Shown here: one piece after another, positions 1 through 6,904 of the stretch
Position numbering within the stretch: position 1 is the first letter of the stretch
How the letters are laid out: the number at the start of each line of letters is the position of its first letter
Assembly: GCA_030043215.1 (NCBI GenBank)
Contig: JASHYG010000138.1
Span: 1-7,216, forward strand
Source: Gammaproteobacteria bacterium
GTDB lineage: Bacteria; Pseudomonadota; Gammaproteobacteria; Steroidobacterales; Steroidobacteraceae
Direction of reading: 5' to 3'
DNA: 7,216 bases
Notes under the pieces: generated by a model
What the model was told of the DNA's origin: nothing
What the model saw: only the letters and a program-made list of their open reading frames with translations
Database searches by the model: none
Made by a program: the position numbers and the translations under genes

Positions 1-58
1 CGACGTTCACGCGCTGATCCTCGGCCGCGCGCAGACCGGCCTGCAGGCCTTCTACTGA
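1..58 (+). CDS. C-terminal end of an unidentified protein (5' end outside window)
   Basis: The frame starting at base 2 reads DVHALILGRAQTGLQAFY and stops at TGA 56-58. Seventeen of its 18 sense codons end in G or C, matching the real genes in this window, while frame 1 over the same bases shows no such bias. The fragment is too short to name a family, so no function is assigned. It ends one base before the TTGACA box of the next control region. It may therefore belong to the same catabolic cluster under a separate promoter, or be an earlier member of the same transcript. Confidence reflects the coding bias only. Confidence 0.5.
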   Translation, partial: DVHALILGRAQTGLQAFY

Positions 59-59
59 G

Positions 60-89
60 TTGACACGGCGCAGCGCACGCCGGTAGTCT
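60..89 (+). promoter_or_regulatory. Candidate sigma70-type promoter for the esterase-GH3-permease operon
   Basis: A perfect TTGACA (-35 type) lies at 60-65, directly after the upstream stop codon. A weak TAGTCT (-10 type, 3 of 6 matches) lies at 84-89 with an 18-bp spacer. Transcription would then start near 96-97, so the palindrome at 101-114 would lie just downstream of the start, a usual repressor position. An alternative -10, TGTAAT at 101-106, is closer to consensus but has no good -35 at the right distance. The -35 is visible; the assignment is inference. Confidence 0.35.
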
Positions 90-100
90 CGCGCGCCGGA

Positions 101-114
101 TGTAATCGATTTCA
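101..114. promoter_or_regulatory. LacI/CcpA-type operator-like palindrome
   Basis: TGTAATCGATTTCA is an interrupted palindrome: half-sites TGTAATC and TGAAATC differ at one position and meet at a central CpG, giving 12 of 14 symmetric positions. It fits the cre-type consensus TGWAANCGNTNWCA of LacI-family regulators at every position. It lies in a clearly AT-rich patch (15 of 21 bases A/T at 100-120) within otherwise GC-rich DNA, 67 bp before the esterase ATG. I saw no second site of this kind in the other intergenic gaps. The likely ligand is the LacI-family protein encoded at 5808-6878, whose recognition helix carries V-A-T-V-S-R, similar to the M-A-T-V-S-R of CcpA. Binding itself is inference. 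Confidence 0.65.
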
Positions 115-181
115 TTCGTTCGCCGGACGACTCAACCTCGCAGCGAGTGCGTGTACGGCTGGCACGCTGGAGATCTCGACC

Positions 182-1819
182 ATGAGTCCTCTCAAGATGA
201 CCGTTTGCCGGACCGCGCGGCCCGGCGCCGCACTCGCCGCGTGTCTCGCCGCGTGCCTCTCCGGGTCGGCCCATGCGGCCGCTCCCGCGCGCGTGCGGAT
301 CGACAGCGGGCTCCTCCAGGGCACGGTCGAGCACGGTGTGGCCGCATTCCGGGGCATCCCATTCGCCGCTGCTCCGGTCGGTCCGCTGCGCTGGCGGTCG
401 CCGCAGCCCGTCGCGCCCTGGCGGGGTGTGCGCAAGGCCGTGAGCTACGGCCCCGATTGCATGCAAGTGCCGTTTCCGCAGGATGCCGCTCCGCTGCGCG
501 AGACGCCGCAGGAGGACTGTCTCTATGTCAATGTGTGGCGGCCGGCGCCCGCCGCCTCGCGCAAGCTTCCGGTCATGGTCTGGATCTACGGCGGGGGGTT
601 CGTGAACGGAGGCACCTCGCCGGCCGTGTACGACGGCGGAGAGTTCGCCCGCGACGGAATCGTGCTCGTGAGCTTCAATTACCGGCTCGGCAATTTCGGC
701 TTCTTCGCCCACCCGGCGCTCAGCGCCGAGCAGCCACGCGGACCGCTCGGTAACTACGCGTTCATGGACCAGATCGCAGCGCTCAAATGGGTCCGCCGCA
801 ACATTGCGGCGTTCGGCGGCAATCCCGCGAACGTCACGATCTTCGGCGAGTCCGCGGGGGGCATGTCGGTGCACGTCCTGCTCGCCTCGCCGCTCGCCCG
901 CGGGCTATTTGAGAAGGCGATCGTGGAGTCCGGAGGCGGACGCCCGGGCCTCATGGAGATGAGGCCCCTCGCGGGCGGACCCGGTTCCGGGGAGGAGCTC
1001 GGCCTCGCTCTCGCGCGGCGCTTCGGGATCGAGGGAACGGGCCCCGAGGCGCTCGCACAGTTGAGGGCAGTTGCGGCGAGCCGGCTCGTGAGCGGCCTCA
1101 ACATGGCGACGGCGGGCCGCGACAGGACGTATGTCGGCGGTCCGATGCTCGACGGAAAACTGGAGCTCGGCGCGCCGACGCAGCTCTACGCCGAGGGCAC
1201 GGGCGCTCGCGTGCCTGTATTGATCGGCACGAACAGCATGGATATCGGCTTTCTGCAGGCCCGTACGCTCGATGAGCTCTATGCGCAGTTCGGACCGGAT
1301 GCCGCGCAGGCGCGCGCCGTGTATGGCGCGGGCGGCCACACGGATGTACGCGCCGTCGCGTTCGAGGCGGGCGGTGATCAGATGATGCTCGAGCCGGCGC
1401 GCGCCGTGGCTCGCATCCTCTCCTCGCGCGGTCAGCCGGTGTACGAGTACCGCTTCTCCTACGTCCCCGAGTCTCAGCGCCAGAGCCTGCCGGGCGCGCC
1501 GCACGCCTCGGAGATTCCGTACGTGTTCGACACGGCTGCGGCGCATCTCGGGAAGGACTTGACGCCGGCCGACGAGGCCGCCGCGCGCGCGATGCACCGG
1601 TACTGGGTGGCCTTCGCGCGCACCGGAAAGCCCGAGCCGCAGGGCGAGCCCGCCTGGCCGGCGTATCACGGGGCGACCGACCTGCTCATGAACTTCACCG
1701 ATCACGGGCCGGTCGCCGAGCCGGATCCTGCGCGGGCGCGCCTCGATCTCGCGGAGCGGGTGAACGATCGGAAGGAGCGCGCCGCGCAGCCCTCGCAAGC
1801 CTTCGGGACTGGGCCTTGA
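182..1819 (+). CDS. Exported type B carboxylesterase (alpha/beta hydrolase, para-nitrobenzyl esterase-like)
   Basis: Serine esterase of the carboxylesterase type B family, 545 residues, a normal family length. It hydrolyses carboxylic esters; the natural substrate is unknown. Visible marks: signature EDCLYVNVWRP at 111-121, with C113 and the upstream C93 placed as in the conserved family disulfide; oxyanion-hole GGGF at 137-140; nucleophile elbow GESAGG with S224; catalytic histidine H441 in PHASEIPYVF; and probable acid D354 in GTNSMDIGF, where many relatives have Glu. The N-terminus is a signal sequence with basic residues to R13, a hydrophobic stretch, and an AHA|A site after A32. Two LAAC motifs (C21, C25) also allow a lipoprotein. 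ATG 182 is chosen because GGAGA at 169-173 lies 8 nt upstream; ATG 197 would be too far. It is the first gene of the operon, downstream of the operator-like site, and suggests removal of acyl groups from a sugar conjugate (inference). Confidence 0.93.
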   Translation: MSPLKMTVCRTARPGAALAACLAACLSGSAHAAAPARVRIDSGLLQGTVEHGVAAFRGIPFAAAPVGPLRWRSPQPVAPWRGVRKAVSYGPDCMQVPFPQDAAPLRETPQEDCLYVNVWRPAPAASRKLPVMVWIYGGGFVNGGTSPAVYDGGEFARDGIVLVSFNYRLGNFGFFAHPALSAEQPRGPLGNYAFMDQIAALKWVRRNIAAFGGNPANVTIFGESAGGMSVHVLLASPLARGLFEKAIVESGGGRPGLMEMRPLAGGPGSGEELGLALARRFGIEGTGPEALAQLRAVAASRLVSGLNMATAGRDRTYVGGPMLDGKLELGAPTQLYAEGTGARVPVLIGTNSMDIGFLQARTLDELYAQFGPDAAQARAVYGAGGHTDVRAVAFEAGGDQMMLEPARAVARILSSRGQPVYEYRFSYVPESQRQSLPGAPHASEIPYVFDTAAAHLGKDLTPADEAAARAMHRYWVAFARTGKPEPQGEPAWPAYHGATDLLMNFTDHGPVAEPDPARARLDLAERVNDRKERAAQPSQAFGTGP

Positions 1820-4467
1820 CGCGCTCGTCAGCTCGGACCTCCGCTGCCGCTTGCCTGTGCGGCGCAGCGCTGCTCGTCGCCGCGTCATGGACCGCGGGCT
1901 TCACGCGGAGCGCGCACGCGGGCACTGCGGCGGTGTCCGCTCTCCTCGCGCAGATCTCGGCGCCCGAGGTCACCACCGGAGGGCTGCCCCTCTACAAGGA
2001 TCCCCGAGCCCCGCTCGATACGCGGGTCGAGGATCTTCTCCGCCGGCTCACGCTCGATGAGAAAATCGCGCTGATGGGCGGCGGGAGCCTCTTTGCGACC
2101 CAGCCCATCGCCCGGCTCGGAATTCCGGCGCTCCGCGTCTCGGACGGGCCGAACGGCGTGCGCTCGAACGAGGACCAGGCGGCGACCGTGTTCCCGACCG
2201 GCTCCGCGCTCGCGGCGACGTGGAGTCCCGAGGTGCTACATGAGGTGGGGGAGGCCATCGGCCGCGAGGCGCTCGCCATGCACGTGCAAGTGATGCTCGG
2301 GCCGGATGTGAACATACAGCGTGTGCCGCTCGCCGGCCGGGACTTCGAGGATTACTCCGAGGATCCTTTTCTCGCCGGCACGCTCGGCGTCGCGTACGTG
2401 AAGGGCCTGCAGAGCGAGGGGGTCGGCGCGACGGTGAAGCACTTCGTCGCGAACGAGCAGGAGCTCGATCGCCAGCGCATGAGCTCCAACGTCGATGAGC
2501 GCACGCTGCGCGAGATCTATCTGCTCCCGTTCGAGATGATCGTGAAGCAGGCGCATCCCTGGGCGCTCATGCTGTCCTACAACCGCCTGAACGGGACCTA
2601 CATGACCGAGAACCGCCGGCTCATCGAGGATGTGCTCGAGCGCGAATGGGGCTTCGACGGTCTGGTGATGTCCGACTGGGGCGCCGTGCATTCGACGGTC
2701 TCCGCAGCGAGCGCCGGCGTCGATCTGGAGATGCCGGGCCCGCCGAGCTACTTCGGGGCTCGACTGGCAGAGGCCGTCGCGAACTGGCAGGTGGATCAGG
2801 GCGCCGTCGACGACGCGGCGCGCAGGGTGGTGCGCACTCTCATCCTCGCGGGCTTGCTCGACGGCAGGCCGCTCCCGGCCGGCGAGCTGCTCGGCGCGCG
2901 CAATCGTGCGACGGCGCTCCTCGCTGCGCGCGAGGCGATCACGCTCCTCAAGAACCGGGACGGCTTGCTGCCGCTCGAGCAGTCCCGCATCCATACGCTC
3001 GCCGTCATCGGACCGGACGCCGACGTGCCGCTCTATGAGGGAGGGGGCAGCGCGAGCGTCATCCCATCCCGCATCGTGACTCCGCTCATGAGCCTGCGCC
3101 GCCTCGTCGGCCGCAGCGTGAATATCCTCTATGCCCAGGGCGTCGAGAGCGATCCGGTTCCTCCGGCGGCCGATGCGCGCTTGCTGAGCCCGACAGCCTC
3201 GCGTACCGCACAGGGGCTCGAGTTCCGCTACTACGACAACGCGGATTTCCGAGGCCGACCCGTGCGCACGGGCGTCGAGACCTACTTCGACAAGACCGTT
3301 CTCGCCGCCGAGCTCGCCCGGATGTCGGCACGCTGGGAGGGATATCTCTGGCCCCCGAAGGACGGCGAGTACGAGTTCAGCCTGAGTGCGCTCGGCAGGG
3401 CCACGCTGGACATCGACGGCCGCGCGATCATTGGGGAAGGACACGGCACCGTCCTGCCGGCACGGAGTGATTTCGGCGGGGGCTTGCAGGTCGCGAGTCT
3501 CGCGCTTCGGGCCGGTCACCCTTACCGCATCCGAGTGGACTACGTGAGTCCGTCCGCGTTCCGTTCGCTGCATCTCGGGATACGTGTGCCCGCCGGGACG
3601 ATCGAGGAGGCCGTGCGAGCGGCGCGGAGCGCCGATGCGGCAATCGTGTTCGTGGGCGCATCGCCTTCCACGGAGACCGAGGGCCGGGATCGGCAGAGCC
3701 TCGATCTCGAGGGGCGGCAGAATGAGCTCGTCGAGGCCGTGCTCGCCGCGAATCCCCGTACCGTGGTCGTGCTGAATACCGGCTCGCCGCGGTTGCTCCC
3801 ATGGGCGGACGCGGCGCCCGCGATCCTCGAGGGGTGGCTCGCGGGAGAGGAGGGCCCCGACGCCATGGCGCAAGTCCTCTTCGGAGAGGTGGATCCCTCC
3901 GGCAAGCTGCCGTTCACTTTCCCGCGGCGCCTGGAGGATACCCCGACGTATCTCTACTATCCGGCAGAGCGTGACGCGGATTACGGCGAGGGGGTGTTCG
4001 TCGGCTACCGCTACTACGACAAGAGGAAGATCGAGCCCCTGTTCCCGTTCGGCCACGGCCTCTCGTACACGACGTTCGAGTACGGCAATCTGCGCGCACC
4101 GGCCAGCGCGACCGTCGGTGAGCCCATCGAGATCTCGGTGGACGTGACGAACACAGGCCGGCGCGCGGGCGAGGAGACGGTGCAGCTCTACGTGGGAGAC
4201 GAGGCCACGACGGCTGTCATGCAGCCGGTGAAGGAGTTGAAGGGGTTCCAGAAGGTGAGCCTTGCGCCCGGCGAGAGGAAGACCGTGACGTTCACTCTCT
4301 CGCCACGCGACCTGTCGTACTATGACGTCCATCGAGCGGCTTGGACCAGCACTCCGGGAACGCACCGCATCTTCATCGGTAGCTCATCACGTGACATCCG
4401 GGAGCAGCACGATTTCGAGTGGACGCTCCCGCCCGCGCCGCCCTCCTTGGGACGCTCGCGGGAATAA
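1816..4467 (+). CDS. Exported GH3 beta-glucosidase-type glycoside hydrolase with inserted PA14 domain
   Basis: Retaining glycosidase of family GH3, 883 residues; it probably removes non-reducing terminal beta-glucose or a related sugar. Order: signal peptide with AHA|G after A35; GH3 N-terminal barrel about 70-345 with SDGPNG (D110), GRDFEDYSEDP (174-184), VKHF (K208, H209), SYNRLNG (254-260) and nucleophile D287 in VMSDWGA; GH3 C-terminal domain from about 375, with EGGGSASVIP at 408-417; PA14 domain about 465-592 inserted in it; acid/base Glu probably E622 in TETEGRDR; fibronectin III-like domain about 765-850. The arrangement matches PA14-bearing beta-glucosidases such as Kluyveromyces BglI, where PA14 shapes the substrate pocket. 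The start is TTG 1816, overlapping the esterase stop as TTGA, with no good Shine-Dalgarno, so translational coupling is likely. No in-frame ATG or GTG would keep the signal peptide. Exact sugar specificity (glucose, xylose, galactose) cannot be read from sequence. Confidence 0.95.
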   Translation: MTRSSARTSAAACLCGAALLVAASWTAGFTRSAHAGTAAVSALLAQISAPEVTTGGLPLYKDPRAPLDTRVEDLLRRLTLDEKIALMGGGSLFATQPIARLGIPALRVSDGPNGVRSNEDQAATVFPTGSALAATWSPEVLHEVGEAIGREALAMHVQVMLGPDVNIQRVPLAGRDFEDYSEDPFLAGTLGVAYVKGLQSEGVGATVKHFVANEQELDRQRMSSNVDERTLREIYLLPFEMIVKQAHPWALMLSYNRLNGTYMTENRRLIEDVLEREWGFDGLVMSDWGAVHSTVSAASAGVDLEMPGPPSYFGARLAEAVANWQVDQGAVDDAARRVVRTLILAGLLDGRPLPAGELLGARNRATALLAAREAITLLKNRDGLLPLEQSRIHTLAVIGPDADVPLYEGGGSASVIPSRIVTPLMSLRRLVGRSVNILYAQGVESDPVPPAADARLLSPTASRTAQGLEFRYYDNADFRGRPVRTGVETYFDKTVLAAELARMSARWEGYLWPPKDGEYEFSLSALGRATLDIDGRAIIGEGHGTVLPARSDFGGGLQVASLALRAGHPYRIRVDYVSPSAFRSLHLGIRVPAGTIEEAVRAARSADAAIVFVGASPSTETEGRDRQSLDLEGRQNELVEAVLAANPRTVVVLNTGSPRLLPWADAAPAILEGWLAGEEGPDAMAQVLFGEVDPSGKLPFTFPRRLEDTPTYLYYPAERDADYGEGVFVGYRYYDKRKIEPLFPFGHGLSYTTFEYGNLRAPASATVGEPIEISVDVTNTGRRAGEETVQLYVGDEATTAVMQPVKELKGFQKVSLAPGERKTVTFTLSPRDLSYYDVHRAAWTSTPGTHRIFIGSSSRDIREQHDFEWTLPPAPPSLGRSRE

Positions 4468-4470
4468 GGC

Positions 4471-4494
4471 CGGCAGCGCAGCGTTCTGCGGCCG
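4471..4494 (+). other. Intercistronic hairpin between the GH3 and permease genes
   Basis: CGGC (4471-4474) pairs with GCCG (4491-4494), and CGCAG (4477-4481) pairs with CTGCG (4486-4490), around a CGTT loop with a 2-nt AG bulge on the left arm. That gives nine pairs, eight of them G-C. No T-run follows, so it does not look like an intrinsic terminator. It may instead stabilise the upstream message or modulate the permease level. The structure is seen in the sequence; the role is inferred, and in GC-rich DNA some hairpins arise by chance. Confidence 0.4.
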
Positions 4495-4533
4495 CGAGAG
4501 TCCCCGATCTCGAAGCCGGTCCCGAGCTCCATC

Positions 4534-5811
4534 ATGACCCGCGAGTCCCGAAAGGCCGGTGGCCCCCTGGCCGTGCTCACTTCTCTCTTCTTCATGTGGG
4601 GTCTCATCACCTCGCTCAACGATATCCTGGTGCCGCACCTCAAGTCCGCGTTCGCCCTCGACTACGTCCGGGCGATGCTGATCCAGTTCTGCTTCTTCGG
4701 CGCCTACTTCGTGATGTCGCTCCCGGCTGGTTACCTGGTCGAGAAGCGCGGCTACAAGCAGGGCATCATCATCGGACTTGCCGCTGCGGGCGTCGGCTGT
4801 CTCATGTTCTACCCCGCCGCCGGCGTGAGGTTCTACCCATTCTTTCTCGCTGCGCTGTTCGTGCTCGCCTCCGGGATCACACTGCTACAGGTCGCGGCGA
4901 ATCCCTTCGTCACCATTCTCGGCCATCCCGAGTCCGCCTCCAGCCGGTTGACCCTGACACAGGCGTTCAACTCGCTCGGCACGACCCTCGGGCCCTATCT
5001 CGGCTCGCTGTTCATCCTCGCGGGCGCCTCGTCCGCCGCTGCCGGCGGTGTTGCCGCGGCGGCGGATCCGAGCGTGGTCCAGATGCCGTACCTCGCGCTC
5101 GCGGCCGTCCTGTTCATCCTCGCGCTGGTAGTCGGCGTGAGTCCGCTGCCGGCCGAGCGGCAGCTCCCTCCCGTGGCGAGATCATCGGCCTCCGGCGCGC
5201 CCGCCCGCTCGAGGCGCAGTCTCCGGAGCCATCGGCACCTCGTCCTCGGAGCGATCGCCATCTTCGTCTACGTCGGCGCCGAGGTCTCGATCGGGAGCCT
5301 GCTCGTGAGCTTCATGGGTCTGAGGCAGATCGCGGCGCTTCCGGCCCAGGTCGCGGGAAAGTACCTCTCGATCTACTGGGGCGGGGCCATGATTGGCCGA
5401 TTCATCGGCTCGGCGCTGATGTTGCGTGTCGCGCCACCGAAGCTGCTCGCCGTCAATGCGGCGGTGGGCGCAGCATTGGTTGCCGTCGCCGTGGCGGCCG
5501 CCGGGCATACGGCGATGTGGGCGCTGCTCGCCGTGGGGCTGCTCAACTCGATCATGTTCCCGACGATCTTTGCGCTGGCGCTCGACGGGTTGGGCGAGCG
5601 CACCGGCGAGGGCTCGGGCGTGCTGTGCATGGCGATCGTGGGAGGCGCTGTCGTGCCGGAGCTGCAAGCATGGGCGGCCGACTCGATGGGGCTCCTGTAC
5701 TCCTTTTTCGTGCCGATCCTCTGTTACCTCTATATTGCCTTCTATGGCCTCAAGGGCCACCGGCACGACCCAGCCGCCCATGCGGAGTCCGACTTCGCGC
5801 GGATGCTCTAA
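4534..5811 (+). CDS. Sugar permease, major facilitator superfamily, FHS family (GluP/FucP type)
   Basis: Inner-membrane sugar:proton symporter-type protein, 425 residues, the usual size for the fucose-galactose-glucose (FHS) family. Marks of the family: WGLITSLNDILVPHLK at 22-37, with D30 matching the conserved Asp of FucP; QFCFFGAYFVMSLPAG at 51-66; KRGYKQGI at 71-78 in the first cytoplasmic loop; LQVAANPFVTILG at 118-130; LTQAFNSLGT at 141-150; and YVGAEVSIGSLL at 246-257 opening the second half, closer to GluP (glucose/galactose) than to FucP. About twelve hydrophobic segments are seen, with an Arg-rich cytoplasmic loop around 203-233. The start ATG 4534 has only a weak ribosome site, and a hairpin lies in the 66-nt gap after GH3. 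As the last gene of the operon it probably imports the sugar freed by the GH3 enzyme (inference). Its TAA overlaps the stop of the convergent regulator gene. Confidence 0.92.
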   Translation: MTRESRKAGGPLAVLTSLFFMWGLITSLNDILVPHLKSAFALDYVRAMLIQFCFFGAYFVMSLPAGYLVEKRGYKQGIIIGLAAAGVGCLMFYPAAGVRFYPFFLAALFVLASGITLLQVAANPFVTILGHPESASSRLTLTQAFNSLGTTLGPYLGSLFILAGASSAAAGGVAAAADPSVVQMPYLALAAVLFILALVVGVSPLPAERQLPPVARSSASGAPARSRRSLRSHRHLVLGAIAIFVYVGAEVSIGSLLVSFMGLRQIAALPAQVAGKYLSIYWGGAMIGRFIGSALMLRVAPPKLLAVNAAVGAALVAVAVAAAGHTAMWALLAVGLLNSIMFPTIFALALDGLGERTGEGSGVLCMAIVGGAVVPELQAWAADSMGLLYSFFVPILCYLYIAFYGLKGHRHDPAAHAESDFARML

Positions 5812-6878
5812 CGCGATTCGCGCCGGCGGCCGGCACGAGTCCTACGCCGGGCCGGCGGCGCGGTGCTCTCGCGAACGATGAGGCGGGTGGGGAGGACCAC
5901 CTCGTGAGCCACATCGCGTCCCTCGAGTTGCTGGATGAGCGCCAGGGCCGCGCGTCGCCCGAGCTCGTGCCGCGGAATGTTCACGGTCGTGAGCGGAGGG
6001 TTGTAGAACGCAGCCATGTTTTGATCGTCGAAGCCGACGATCGACACGTCCCTCGGTACCGTGAGTCCGAGCTTGTGGAGCATGCGAATGGCGCCGAAGG
6101 CCATCTCGTCGTTGCCGCAGAGGAGGGCACTCGGCGGCTCATCGAGGGCCATCAGCCTCTCGATTCCGGCGGCGCCGGACTGCATGGTGAAGTCGCCGGG
6201 ATAGACGAGCTCCGGCGAGAGCGGCAGTGCCGCCGCCTCGAGCGCCGCGCGATAGCCCTCCAGGCGATGGGCGGTGCTCGGGGCCCGCTGGCTTCCGGCG
6301 ATGTGAGCAATCCGGCGATGTCCGAGCTCGACCAAGTGGCGCGTCGCCTCCGTGGCGCCCACTCGATGGTCGGTCCGGATGACCGGGACAGCCCGGCCTG
6401 GCAACCGCTCCAAGACGGTGACGAGCGGGGGAAGCGGCCGCTTGCCGGGCGCGTACGCGGCCGGCGCGACTCCGGTCAGCAGGATGATGCCGTCGGCGCG
6501 CCCGCTCCGCACCTGATCGAAGCACGCTTCCTCTCGCTCCGGATCGCCGTTACTGTTGCCGAGGAGCAGAGCGAAGTCAGCCTGCCGCGCGACGTCCTCC
6601 GCCCCGGCAAAGATCTCGAGGAAGAAGGGGCTCAGGTTCGGCGCGACGAGCAGAATGGCGCGCGTCCGGCCCCTGCGCAGGCCGCGCGCGAGCAAGTTCG
6701 GCCGGTACCCGAGCCGGCCGACCACGCTCATGACGCGGTCGCGAGTGTCCCGGCGAAGCAGCTCGGGATGGGACAGCGCCCGCGACACTGTCGCCACGGA
6801 CATGCCGAGCTCGCGTGCGACATCTTTGATCGTCGTCGCCGAGCGGGCGGCCTCGGTCGCAGTGCGTCTCCTCGGCAG
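5808..6878 (-). CDS. LacI-family transcriptional regulator, probable CTG start
   Basis: DNA-binding repressor of the LacI/GalR family, 356 residues from CTG 6878. Order: Arg-rich lead LPRRRTATEAARSATT (1-16); helix-turn-helix IKDVARELGMSVATVSRAL (17-35); GYRPN then hinge helix with LLARGL (62-67); sugar-binding periplasmic-binding-protein-like core from about 75, including NDEMAFGAI (256-264) and VGFDDQNMAAFYNPPLTTV (281-299); and an Arg-rich tail at the C-terminus. The only in-frame ATG near the beginning (6803) is residue 26, inside the helix-turn-helix, and would destroy DNA binding. No ATG, GTG or TTG occurs in frame for dozens of codons upstream, whereas CTG 6878 has GGAGG 7 nt before it. 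The gene lies 26 nt after the VOC gene on the same strand, so the two are probably co-transcribed. It likely controls the convergent operon through the site at 101-114. The family is certain; the start is inferred. Confidence 0.93.
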   Translation of the reverse strand: MPRRRTATEAARSATTIKDVARELGMSVATVSRALSHPELLRRDTRDRVMSVVGRLGYRPNLLARGLRRGRTRAILLVAPNLSPFFLEIFAGAEDVARQADFALLLGNSNGDPEREEACFDQVRSGRADGIILLTGVAPAAYAPGKRPLPPLVTVLERLPGRAVPVIRTDHRVGATEATRHLVELGHRRIAHIAGSQRAPSTAHRLEGYRAALEAAALPLSPELVYPGDFTMQSGAAGIERLMALDEPPSALLCGNDEMAFGAIRMLHKLGLTVPRDVSIVGFDDQNMAAFYNPPLTTVNIPRHELGRRAALALIQQLEGRDVAHEVVLPTRLIVRESTAPPARRRTRAGRRRESR

Positions 6879-6885
6879 GCGTGCG

Positions 6886-6890
6886 CCTCC
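6886..6890 (-). promoter_or_regulatory. Shine-Dalgarno GGAGG that sets the regulator's CTG start
   Basis: On the - strand GGAGG at 6890-6886 is followed by a 7-nt spacer and CTG 6878-6876. This is the best-placed ribosome site in front of the intact helix-turn-helix reading frame. A second purine-rich run (GAGGAG, 6875-6870) lies further in but has no usable in-frame start after it. Confidence 0.6.
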
Positions 6891-6904
6891 GACGCCCGGC
6901 CGTC

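Noticed and set aside
101..106. TGTAAT as the -10 box of the operon promoter
   Set aside because: Five of six bases match, but no reasonable -35 lies 16-18 bp upstream, and the bases are better explained as half of the operator palindrome. Not fully excluded.
151..753. + strand open frame (200 codons) overlapping the start of the esterase
   Set aside because: Out of frame with the signal peptide and active-site motifs of the esterase; composition typical of a shadow frame.
905..1888. - strand open frame (327 codons) opposite the esterase
   Set aside because: Shadow of the carboxylesterase; Arg-rich with no recognisable domain.
2236..4365. Long - strand open frame (709 codons) opposite the GH3 gene
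   Set aside because: It is antisense to a clearly conserved GH3 protein, its product is low-complexity Arg/His/Glu-rich with no domain, and such frames are expected opposite GC-biased genes.
4471..4494. Rho-independent terminator after the GH3 gene
   Set aside because: The stem is GC-rich but no T-run follows, and the permease continues the operon 40 nt later.
5808..6803. Regulator gene beginning at ATG 6803
   Set aside because: This start removes the first helix of the helix-turn-helix, which is intact in the same open frame immediately upstream.
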